Origin: JAZSQT01 sp045538075
GTDB taxonomy: Bacteria; Chrysiogenota; Deferribacteres; Deferribacterales; Mucispirillaceae
Assembly: GCA_045538075.1 (NCBI GenBank)
Contig: JAZSQT010000181.1
Span: forward strand, 1-26,766
Direction: 5' to 3'
DNA length: 26,766 nt
The stretch's first letter is position 1, and every line of letters starts with the position of its first letter. Under the pieces are notes generated by a model that saw only the letters and a list, made by a program, of their open reading frames with translations, was not told where the DNA came from and did no database searches. Below are positions 1-6,549 of this stretch, one piece after another. A program made the translations under genes and the position numbers.

Positions 1-401
1 TTATCAAAAATAATTTTAGATTTATGGTTGGCATAGTTCATTCTTACTGATACTATGCCCTCTTCTTTTGATAAGGAATTTTCTATTAACCAAATACACG
101 CAGCACATCTTACACCAGATATAACAATATTTAATTCAATATTATTATCTTGTAAAAATTTTATTGAACCTTCAAAATATTCTGCAGATGCATACGTTTT
201 TTCAATAGGTCCTGCTTGCCAATTTATTCTTTTATTGTAAAAAGATGAAAAACCTTCATTGTTTATCAAATTATATACAGATAAACAACCTTCACAACAA
301 AATAAATTACCACTTGTATCAGAAATAAAATTTTGTCCTATTTCAGTTTCACAATGTTTACAATGAGATTTATTATGAATTTCATTATTAGTCGTCATCA
401 T
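1..401 (-). CDS. ccoI: Copper-transporting P-type ATPase CcoI/FixI, N-terminal part (cut by window edge)
   Basis: Only the first ~133 residues are inside the window. On the minus strand the protein opens with a Cys-rich segment (CKHC near residue 14, FCCEGC near residue 36) and then an HMA-like metal-binding motif, GVRCAACVWLIE, near residue 100. This layout is typical of CcoI/FixI, the inner-membrane P1B-ATPase that supplies copper for the CuB centre of cbb3 oxidase. The catalytic P-type domains would lie left of base 1. The start overlaps the 3' end of ccoS by about 14 nt. Two consecutive ATGs (399-401 and 396-398) are possible starts, and the second is better spaced from the weak upstream GGA. 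As the last visible gene of the cco operon its identity is well supported by both motifs and position. Confidence 0.88.
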   Translation of the reverse strand, partial: MMTTNNEIHNKSHCKHCETEIGQNFISDTSGNLFCCEGCLSVYNLINNEGFSSFYNKRINWQAGPIEKTYASAEYFEGSIKFLQDNNIELNIVISGVRCAACIWLIENSLSKEEGIVSVRMNYANHKSKIIFD

Positions 402-531
402 CGTCCATCATTCTATATTTTGGAGCTTCAATATCATCAAATTGTTTTTCTTTTCCAGCATATATAAAAAAAAGAAAAACAGATAAACCAACAATAAGAC
501 TAACTAATATAAGAAAAAATAAAGAACCCAT
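388..531 (-). CDS. ccoS: CcoS, small cbb3 oxidase assembly protein
   Basis: A 47-residue protein with one N-terminal membrane helix (about residues 3-24). A CcoS-like stretch follows, with Gly-Lys-Glu-Lys-Gln-Phe-Asp-Asp-Ile-Glu matching the family's G-Q-F/Y-D-D-L/P-E segment, and the protein ends in Met-Met and five Asp. CcoS is needed for haem and copper insertion into CcoN. It sits between ccoH (4 nt gap) and ccoI (about 14 nt overlap), the normal ccoGHIS neighbourhood. The Asp-codon tail provides the start codons of ccoI in another frame, so translation of the two is probably coupled. It closely resembles the tail of the upstream CcoQ-like protein (see findings). Confidence 0.85.
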   Translation of the reverse strand: MGSLFFLILVSLIVGLSVFLFFIYAGKEKQFDDIEAPKYRMMDDDDD

Positions 532-535
532 ATAT

Positions 536-964
536 TTAATCTACATATAAATTTTTTGTAATAATTATGGAAGTATCATCTTTTATACACAAAATTTTAA
601 GGTGGTAAAAACCTTTTGGAATATCTTTATCTATAACGTATTTATCATCTACATTGTTTAAGATAAATTCTGATGATACTCCAACTGGTCTAACTAATTT
701 AACACCTTCAATTTTTGCATCAGAAAATAAAGTATTTTCTGGATTATAATTAAAAGAAACAGTAACTAAATTTTCAGTTTTAGTTAAGTTAATGTTACTA
801 AATGCTTTTTCCATTTCTTTAATATTCTTAGTATTTTCATCATAAGCTAATGATGCTTCATAAGTTCTTTCATCTACTACACCATCAAAATATTTATTTC
901 CGATATAGTATGTAATACCTAAAGATATTACTCCGACAGCAATAAGTAAAAACATTGGTTTCAT
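536..964 (-). CDS. ccoH: CcoH/FixH family cbb3 oxidase assembly protein
   Basis: About 142 residues with a single N-terminal membrane anchor (about residues 3-23) and a periplasmic beta-rich domain. Just after the anchor comes Gly-Val-Val-Asp-Glu-Arg-Thr-Tyr-Glu-Ala, resembling the FixH pattern of an acidic residue and Tyr followed by a Tyr-Asp/Asn segment. CcoH stabilises the cbb3 complex and associates with CcoN and CcoP in studied species. I place the start at the ATG 962-964, two bases after the ccoG stop. An in-frame TTG at 968-970 overlaps that stop and is less likely. The divergent sequence keeps the call short of certain, but its place between ccoG and ccoS is the classical order. Confidence 0.8.
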   Translation of the reverse strand: MKPMFLLIAVGVISLGITYYIGNKYFDGVVDERTYEASLAYDENTKNIKEMEKAFSNINLTKTENLVTVSFNYNPENTLFSDAKIEGVKLVRPVGVSSEFILNNVDDKYVIDKDIPKGFYHLKILCIKDDTSIIITKNLYVD

Positions 965-966
965 AA

Positions 967-2094
967 TCAATTCTTCTTCTTCAAATTTATTATATTAATA
1001 TATCCATTATTTGTAATGGCTTCTATTTTTATTTCATCATTGTTGCTACTATTAATCTTCAAAATAAAATTCTTTTTCTCTTTTGCTCTTAAAGATACAC
1101 TTTTAGGCTCTACTTCTACATTATTATAGCCATTAAATTTTACAATAATATTTTTTGTAGTTCCATTTTTCATTGAAATATTTAATGTATTATTTTCAAG
1201 ATAATTATTGTATTCAATAGAAAGAGGTTTATTTTCATAAATACTATAAAAAAGTAATAATACAAGCAATAATGTTACTGATAATGTTATTAGTAAATTT
1301 ATTCTTTTAAAAGTAAAAATATTTTCTATACCCCAGTTATAACCTAATACTGATGGTTTATTTTTTTTACCTAATACTTTTGTGCAAGTATTAATACATG
1401 TTTCACAATATACACAAGCATTATCTGGAGTTTTTCTTGGGTCTATTTTTACTGGACAATTTTTTACACATGCTTTGCAATCTATACAATCATCTTCTTT
1501 TCCTTTTAATAACCCAACATAAAGAGTTCCATTATCTGTCATAAGAGTTTGCATTTTTGCATAGGGACATAAGTATCTACACCATAAAAAACCAACAAAA
1601 GCAAAATCTAAAAAGAATGTTATAACAAGAACTAACCAAATTATACTACTTACACTTCCAAAAGAAGTCGTAATACTATTATATAATTCTCCTATAGGCA
1701 TAAAGTATAATACCCAGTTAGTAGATAGTATAATTGAAAATAATAACGCAAATATCATCTTTAATATAAATCTAATATTTTTATTTATTTTTGAAGTTAT
1801 ATCAAAAATTAGCTTTGTAAAAACTGATTGAGGACATAACCAGCCACACCATAATCTACCAAAAATTTGTGTAATTAAAATAAATAAAAATACTATAATT
1901 ATAATAACAAGTGATGTTACAAAAAAACTATCAAAAGTAATAACATTATTAAAAAAATATAAATCAAAATTATTTACATTAAATCCAATTAAACTATTGC
2001 CATTTGATGTTTTTATAATTGGTGCTAATAAGAAAAAGGATACTGCAAAAATTTGCAGTATCCTAAAAATTTGTTTACGGAAGTTTATCATCAT
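967..2094 (-). CDS. ccoG: CcoG/FixG (RdxA) ferredoxin-like cbb3 oxidase accessory protein
   Basis: 375 residues. Membrane helices lie near residues 10-28, 56-76, 110-132, 148-170 and 265-285. The family motifs GRLWCGWLCPQ (79-89) and FLWCRYLCPY (169-178) are present. Two [4Fe-4S] clusters are predicted from Cys203/206/209/213 and Cys227/230/233/237. The C-terminal periplasmic part is a short Ig-like FixG_C domain of about 85 residues, clearly shorter than in the ~470-residue proteobacterial proteins. CcoG is a membrane copper reductase for cbb3 maturation. The gene start overlaps ccoQ by 20 nt. Two ATGs in tandem (2092-2094, 2089-2091) are possible; the second is better spaced from AAGGA. A terminator-like inverted repeat lies in codons about 11-19. 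Confidence 0.95.
   Translation of the reverse strand: MMINFRKQIFRILQIFAVSFFLLAPIIKTSNGNSLIGFNVNNFDLYFFNNVITFDSFFVTSLVIIIIVFLFILITQIFGRLWCGWLCPQSVFTKLIFDITSKINKNIRFILKMIFALLFSIILSTNWVLYFMPIGELYNSITTSFGSVSSIIWLVLVITFFLDFAFVGFLWCRYLCPYAKMQTLMTDNGTLYVGLLKGKEDDCIDCKACVKNCPVKIDPRKTPDNACVYCETCINTCTKVLGKKNKPSVLGYNWGIENIFTFKRINLLITLSVTLLLVLLLFYSIYENKPLSIEYNNYLENNTLNISMKNGTTKNIIVKFNGYNNVEVEPKSVSLRAKEKKNFILKINSSNNDEIKIEAITNNGYINIINLKKKN
2030..2064 (-). terminator. Terminator-like hairpin inside the 5' end of ccoG
   Basis: Bases 2037-2049 and 2052-2064 form a perfect 13-bp inverted repeat separated by only 2 nt. Read on the minus (coding) strand, the 3' arm runs straight into TTTTTCTT. This has the shape of an intrinsic terminator and closely resembles the one downstream of the phosphofructokinase gene. 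It lies within ccoG codons about 11-19. The other strand has no T tract after the repeat, so the element is directional. Whether it terminates or attenuates transcription is inference. Confidence 0.55.
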
Positions 2095-2224
2095 CGTCCT
2101 TCATCATTTCATACTTTGCTTCTTCTACTTCGTTCTTTCTTTTATTAGAATAGAAATAGATTATAATAAATATTAATGCAACAACAAGTGATGAACCAAA
2201 TATGGTTAATATAACTCCGCTCAT
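2075..2224 (-). CDS. ccoQ: CcoQ-like small membrane protein of cbb3 oxidase
   Basis: A 49-residue protein with a good Shine-Dalgarno (AAGGAG, about 12 nt upstream). One membrane helix (about residues 4-24) is followed by Ser-Asn-Lys-Arg-Lys and an acidic stretch with Glu-Glu-Ala, matching the CcoQ pattern of helix, basic stop-transfer, then a Glu-Glu-Ala-Ala-like tail. The protein ends Met-Met-Lys-Asp-Asp-Asp-Asp-Lys-Leu-Pro. CcoQ is a small subunit that stabilises CcoP association. It lies between the CcoP stub and ccoG, overlapping ccoG by 20 nt. Its Asp codons supply the ccoG start in another frame. CcoQ is poorly conserved, so the assignment rests mainly on position and topology. Confidence 0.75.
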   Translation of the reverse strand: MSGVILTIFGSSLVVALIFIIIYFYSNKRKNEVEEAKYEMMKDDDDKLP

Positions 2225-2239
2225 AAAATAAATTACTCC

Positions 2240-2440
2240 TTAATTTTTAGGCAAAGATTCTTGCAATTCTTTGTCTTGAGACCAACCTGATATACTTGGA
2301 GTATATTCAACATAGTAATAAATTCCCCAAATAATAAGAGATAGGAAAAATATTACCCACACAATAGGAAGTTTATGTGCTGTATCTTCTCTTTGAAGAG
2401 CATTAATGTCTTCTTGTTCATCAAAATTAGGATTAGTCAT
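2240..2440 (-). CDS. CcoP N-terminal membrane-anchor stub (split subunit III)
   Basis: 66 residues with a strong Shine-Dalgarno (AAGGAGG). It matches only the N-terminal part of CcoP: an acidic start, Lys-Leu-Pro-Ile-Val-Trp before one membrane helix (about 24-44), Tyr-Tyr-Tyr-Val-Glu-Tyr-Thr-Pro, and a Gly-Trp-Ser-Gln segment at 52-55. CcoP would continue into a dihaem cytochrome c region, but here the protein stops with a clean TAA and has no CXXCH. A cytochrome c domain is instead fused to the upstream CcoO. The frame is intact, well initiated and lies in the expected ccoP position, so it looks like a genuine small subunit rather than debris. Downstream ccoQ follows after a 15-nt gap. Confidence 0.75.
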   Translation of the reverse strand: MTNPNFDEQEDINALQREDTAHKLPIVWVIFFLSLIIWGIYYYVEYTPSISGWSQDKELQESLPKN

Positions 2441-2451
2441 AAAATTCCTCC

Positions 2452-3360
2452 TTAATTAGAACCCTGCTTTGTAGCAAGAGTTCTTACATAAGATACAAGA
2501 TTCCATATATCATCTTTAGTCATAGTGCTGATATGTTCTGGCATTACTCCATCAATACCATTTGCAATAGCAATAAAAATTGCTCCGTCAGTAGTATCAG
2601 AAGTAATTATATCAGTTAATGCAGTAGTTAAAGTTTCAACACCTTCTCCATTTACACCATGACAATTTGCACAAGTAGCTTCAAATTCAACTCTTCCTTT
2701 TTCAACTGAAGTTGTGTCATCTTTAAATGGATTTACTGCATTTTCGTATTCTGCTTCATTAACAGCTACGAAATTTTTACGTGGAACGGCAGTTCCTAAC
2801 ACTTGCATATATGCAACTAAGGCATCTAATTCAGTGCTATTTTTAAGATTTTCAACGTCATCTTCTGTATAAGGAAAACCTAAAACATTCATTCCTTTAA
2901 TAGTTCCATCAACATCTACTTTATTATTAGCAAGCCAAGTATATTTAGGCATATTTGATAATGGATAAAATGCTTGAGGGTTAACGAAATGTGCTTTATG
3001 CCATTCATCAGAATATTTACCACCTATACGAGCAAGGTCTGGACCAGTTCTTTTTGAACCCCAAAGGAATGGTCTTTCGTAGTAGTTCTCACCTGCTTTA
3101 GTATATTCACCATATCTAATAACATCTGCTTTTAATGGGCGAACTAATATAGAATGGCAGTTAAAACAACCCTCTTTCTGATAAATATTTCTACCAGCAA
3201 GTTCTAATGCAGTATATGGTTTTAAGTTTTCAAGTTTAGGATGCATTTCGTCCATAGCAAGAGGAACAAATGCAGTAACAACTGAACCAATAAGCACAAC
3301 AACTGCTACCACGATAGTAAATAAAACTGATTTATCGTATAATGAATTTTTATTACTCAT
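2452..3360 (-). CDS. ccoO: cbb3 oxidase subunit II (CcoO) fused to a C-terminal CcoP-like cytochrome c domain
   Basis: 302 residues. Residues about 13-34 are a membrane anchor. Residues 45-190 are CcoO: haem c site CFNCH (65-69), TGPDLARIGGKYSDEWH (105-121) and the Asn-Met-Pro-Lys-Tyr (136-140) that supplies the axial Met. Residues about 215-300 are a second class I cytochrome c domain with CANCH (230-234), an expected distal Met near 273 or 280, and a final helix ending YVRTLA. Normal CcoO stops at about 200 residues, so the extra 100 look like the C-terminal domain of CcoP. Translation starts at ATG behind AGAGGTGAG, 11 nt after ccoN. The predicted complex has two c-haems rather than the three of canonical CcoO plus CcoP. 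Confidence 0.9.
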   Translation of the reverse strand: MSNKNSLYDKSVLFTIVVAVVVLIGSVVTAFVPLAMDEMHPKLENLKPYTALELAGRNIYQKEGCFNCHSILVRPLKADVIRYGEYTKAGENYYERPFLWGSKRTGPDLARIGGKYSDEWHKAHFVNPQAFYPLSNMPKYTWLANNKVDVDGTIKGMNVLGFPYTEDDVENLKNSTELDALVAYMQVLGTAVPRKNFVAVNEAEYENAVNPFKDDTTSVEKGRVEFEATCANCHGVNGEGVETLTTALTDIITSDTTDGAIFIAIANGIDGVMPEHISTMTKDDIWNLVSYVRTLATKQGSN

Positions 3361-3371
3361 GGTCTCACCTC

Positions 3372-4769
3372 TTACCCATTAGCACGTAAAGAGCTTTTGC
3401 CCTTAACTATAGTCATAATGAAATTAAATACAAACACTAGCATACCTACAATAAAGATAGCACCAGATATTGTTCTTAATTGCCAATATGGATAATTACC
3501 TACTAATGACTCCATAAAAGTATATAGTAAAGTTCCGTCTTCATTTAATGTTTTCCACATAAGCCCTTGACGGATACCAGTAATCCACATAGTTATTGAG
3601 AACATTACTTGACCAATAAGAACAAGCCAAAAATGAGTATTAGCTAATTTAATGCTATAAACTTCTGTTTTAAATAATTTAGCAGTAACGTAATACATTG
3701 AAGCAGTAATTGTTAAAACTACCCAACCCATTGTTCCCATGTGAACGTGTCCTGGAACCCAGTCTGTATAGTGGATTAAAGAGCTAACTTCTCTTAAACC
3801 TTGAGTTGGTCCTTGTAATGTTTGTAATCCATAAAAAGTAATACCTGCAATAAAGAATTTAGTAAGGTAGTGAGTTCTTAATTTTGACCAATCTGGTTCT
3901 ATTGTCATATAACCGTTTACAACTGAACCCCAAGATGGAGCAATAAGAACAATTGTAAAGATTATACCAAGAGTTTGAAGCCAATCTGGAATTGGAGTAT
4001 AAACTAAGTGGTGAGCTCCAGACCAAAGATACATAAATATCAACGACCAAAATGAGATTATTGATAATCTATGGCTGTAGATTGGCATACCAGATGATTT
4101 TGGTAAAAAGTAATAGAACATAGCTAAAACTGGAGTTGTAAATAAAAATCCAACAACATTATGTCCATACCACCATTCAACATTAGCACTATTTAGACCA
4201 GCAAAAATATGATATGATTTTAAAGATGTAACAATTAATGGAATATTATTAACAATGTAAAGTATTGCTACAGCTACTATAGTTGCAAGAATATACCAAA
4301 GAGAAACATACATATGTTTTTCTTTTCTTGCAAAAATTGTTCCGACAATATTTAACGCAAATAAAACCCAAACAACAACAACACCTATATCAATCGGCCA
4401 TTCAAATTCAGCGTATTCAAGAGACTGGTTATAGCCTGCAAAAAGTGTAAGCATACCAGCTAAAACTACTAAGTTAAGAAGCACTAAATTTAAAGCCGCT
4501 ACTTTAGGAAAAAGAAGTGGACGTTTAGTAAGTCTAATAACTATAAAGTAGAATAACGCCATAATAGTACAAAGTCCTAATCCATAGGCAAGCACGTTAG
4601 TGTGCACAATCCTCAATCGTCCAAAAGAAAAATATTCTCCAAAATTGAACGAAGCATTCCACATTTGCATAGAGAGTAGCAAGCCTGCTAAAAGACCTAT
4701 TACACCCCAAACAATACCGGAATAGAAATAACCCAAGACAATTTTTGAATCGCCAGAGAGCTCTTTCAT
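3372..4769 (-). CDS. ccoN: cbb3-type cytochrome c oxidase catalytic subunit I
   Basis: 465 residues with about 12 membrane helices. Numbered from the ATG at 4767-4769, I see His56 (HTNVLAYG, low-spin haem), His203 (WWYGHN) and His253/His254 (GAHHLVYTP) as CuB ligands, Tyr247 at the position of the cross-linked Tyr of cbb3 enzymes, and His341/His343 (DWVPGHVHMG) for the haems. All key residues are therefore present and the enzyme should reduce O2 with high affinity. A TTG at 4773-4775 extends the frame by two codons, but it lies only 3 nt from the Shine-Dalgarno AGGGGG (4779-4784), whereas the ATG is 9 nt away, so I choose the ATG. It is first in the cco operon. Confidence 0.97.
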   Translation of the reverse strand: MKELSGDSKIVLGYFYSGIVWGVIGLLAGLLLSMQMWNASFNFGEYFSFGRLRIVHTNVLAYGLGLCTIMALFYFIVIRLTKRPLLFPKVAALNLVLLNLVVLAGMLTLFAGYNQSLEYAEFEWPIDIGVVVVWVLFALNIVGTIFARKEKHMYVSLWYILATIVAVAILYIVNNIPLIVTSLKSYHIFAGLNSANVEWWYGHNVVGFLFTTPVLAMFYYFLPKSSGMPIYSHRLSIISFWSLIFMYLWSGAHHLVYTPIPDWLQTLGIIFTIVLIAPSWGSVVNGYMTIEPDWSKLRTHYLTKFFIAGITFYGLQTLQGPTQGLREVSSLIHYTDWVPGHVHMGTMGWVVLTITASMYYVTAKLFKTEVYSIKLANTHFWLVLIGQVMFSITMWITGIRQGLMWKTLNEDGTLLYTFMESLVGNYPYWQLRTISGAIFIVGMLVFVFNFIMTIVKGKSSLRANG

Positions 4770-4815
4770 AAACAATGTCCCCCTATTAACTTATTGTATT
4801 TATAGAACATAGTTT

Positions 4816-4844
4816 ACTCTATTAAAAACTTAAAAATAAATCAA
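4816..4844 (-). promoter_or_regulatory. Candidate promoter of the cco operon
   Basis: On the minus strand, TTGATT (4839-4844), a 17-nt spacer and TAGAGT (4816-4821) lie about 50 nt before ccoN. The -10 box is a weak match. The 128-nt gap contains no complete FNR box (TTGAT-N4-ATCAA) that I can see, although such a site would be expected for a micro-aerobic oxidase. Confidence 0.3.
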
Positions 4845-4897
4845 GAGATTTTAGGTCTTATATATAAAAAAATATTAATTAAAAAAAAATGAATTTT

Positions 4898-5734
4898 TTA
4901 CGATATTAAAGTTAAAGCATCACGCTTAACTTTAATAATTAGGGATTGCTTGTTTATTTCTAAATATTCACCATCAATTTGACAAGAATTTACTCCACTA
5001 ACTTTAACGTAATCAGTTACATAAAAACTTTTTGAAAAACCTAATCCAAAGAACATAGATATTATTGATTTAATTAGCCTAAATCTGCTATTAGAATGTA
5101 ATGTAAAAATATTTAGTTTACCACGAACTATATTACCTAATTTATATTTTCCAGCATAACAAGATATTATTGATATTATTGTGTGATAACTTTTTCTATT
5201 TATTCCTTGGTAATCAATATAATGATATTTAAAGTTATTCTTTAATAAAGTTGCTAAACCAGTTAATACATAAGCAATTTTTTTATTTTTATACTTTTTT
5301 TTGCTTGTTTCAATTTTCTTTACAACTGTTGCATCGTAGCCAAAGCCAACCATCAATAGAAATATTTTGTTATCAATAATACCAATACTAATTTTTTTCT
5401 TATTATTTATATTTAATTTTTCTGCTGCTTTTATAGGGTTTAAATCAATGCCAAATTCATTAGCAAATACATTTGCTGTTCCAAAGGGCAATACCGAAAA
5501 AAACTTATCTGAACCAACTAATCCTTTAGCTACTTCATTAGCAAGACCATCACCTCCTGCAGATATAACTAAATCTGCATCAGTATTTTTAGCTATTTCA
5601 GTTGCTTCTAAAGGTCTTGATGTCAATACTACTGATACAGAATCACATTTTTCTTGTAAAATTTCTTGTATTTTATTTATTTTTTTTAAATTAAAATTTC
5701 CACTACGTGGGTTAGCAATAATAAGTGCTTTCAT
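4898..5734 (-). CDS. Diacylglycerol kinase-family lipid kinase (YegS/DgkB type)
   Basis: 278 residues, full length for the family. The N-terminal catalytic domain has NPRSG (8-12), the ATP-binding SAGGDG (58-63) and PFGTANVFANE (83-93). The C-terminal half is the beta-sandwich domain of YegS-like lipid kinases, ending near QIDGE. It probably phosphorylates a lipid such as diacylglycerol at the cytoplasmic membrane face; the substrate cannot be read from sequence. It starts 20 nt after mqnD behind a purine-rich GGGAAGGGG site and ends the mla-mqnD run. An A/T-only hairpin with a T tract directly after its stop (about 4880-4899) could be a weak terminator before the cco promoter. Confidence 0.88.
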   Translation of the reverse strand: MKALIIANPRSGNFNLKKINKIQEILQEKCDSVSVVLTSRPLEATEIAKNTDADLVISAGGDGLANEVAKGLVGSDKFFSVLPFGTANVFANEFGIDLNPIKAAEKLNINNKKKISIGIIDNKIFLLMVGFGYDATVVKKIETSKKKYKNKKIAYVLTGLATLLKNNFKYHYIDYQGINRKSYHTIISIISCYAGKYKLGNIVRGKLNIFTLHSNSRFRLIKSIISMFFGLGFSKSFYVTDYVKVSGVNSCQIDGEYLEINKQSLIIKVKRDALTLIS

Positions 5735-5754
5735 ATTTTGTTATATCCCCTTCC

Positions 5755-6549
5755 CTAACAAAAAATTGAATCTGTTGAACCTAATAACTCTTTTATTCCT
5801 TTTTCTGCCTTTGTTAAATCAAAAGAATATTCATTAACATATAAATTTACGTGAGATTTTATAACATTATCATCTAAGTATTGAGCATATTTTTTTGCAT
5901 ACTCATATACTATACTTTGATTATTATATGCAAAATTTAACGATTCCTTAATCATATTATTAATTTTACTTGATAAGTGTAAATTTCTTTTATGAAGAGC
6001 AATAAAGCCTAAAGGAATTGGTTGTTTATATTTATCTTCCCACAACTCTCCTAAGTCTGCGATTTTAAGTAAATTATAATTATTATAAGTAAATCTTCCT
6101 TCATGAATTACGAGTCCAGCATCGTATTCATCATTTGCAATCATTGGCATTATTTTATCAAATCTTTCTTCAAATATATTTTTTGTTAATGTTGAAAAAA
6201 ATAGTTTAAATACCATATATGCAGTAGTATTCTGTCCTGGAATAACAATTTTTTTATCCTTTAATTCATTTATACTACTGTATTTTTTTGAAAGGAGTAA
6301 AGGACCACAATTAAATCCTAATGCACCACCAGATTTTAAAATCTTATAATTATCTTTTATTAATGGAAAAACTCCGAAAGATACTTTTACTATATCTAAT
6401 TTTTCTTTTATAGCACAATTATTTAACAACTGGACATCGTCCATTATTCCAATTAAATTAAAGGAATGATTAATATAATTGTTTAATGCACCACAAAAAA
6501 TAAAAGTATCATTAGGACAAGTTGATATACCTATAGATAATTTTTTCAT
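5755..6549 (-). CDS. mqnD: 1,4-dihydroxy-6-naphthoate synthase (futalosine menaquinone pathway)
   Basis: 264 residues, close to the usual MqnD length. It opens with ISTCPNDTFIFCGAL (8-22), the MqnD signature, followed by an Asp-Val-Gln-Leu-Leu-Asn segment and SGGALGFNCGPLLL, the substrate-pocket region of this periplasmic-binding-protein-like fold. MqnD cleaves cyclic dehypoxanthine futalosine to 1,4-dihydroxy-6-naphthoate in the alternative menaquinone pathway. Its start overlaps the mlaD stop by one base (TAATG), implying translational coupling. No other mqn gene lies in the window. Menaquinone is the expected quinone pool for this respiratory chain. Confidence 0.92.
   Translation of the reverse strand: MKKLSIGISTCPNDTFIFCGALNNYINHSFNLIGIMDDVQLLNNCAIKEKLDIVKVSFGVFPLIKDNYKILKSGGALGFNCGPLLLSKKYSSINELKDKKIVIPGQNTTAYMVFKLFFSTLTKNIFEERFDKIMPMIANDEYDAGLVIHEGRFTYNNYNLLKIADLGELWEDKYKQPIPLGFIALHKRNLHLSSKINNMIKESLNFAYNNQSIVYEYAKKYAQYLDDNVIKSHVNLYVNEYSFDLTKAEKGIKELLGSTDSIFC

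Noticed and set aside
55..240. Plus-strand frame of 61 codons at the left edge
   Set aside because: It is antisense to the N-terminal metal-binding part of ccoI, which has clear Cys motifs on the minus strand.
4776..4897. FNR/CRP-type operator before ccoN
   Set aside because: Only one TTGAT half-site is present and no matching ATCAA at the right distance.
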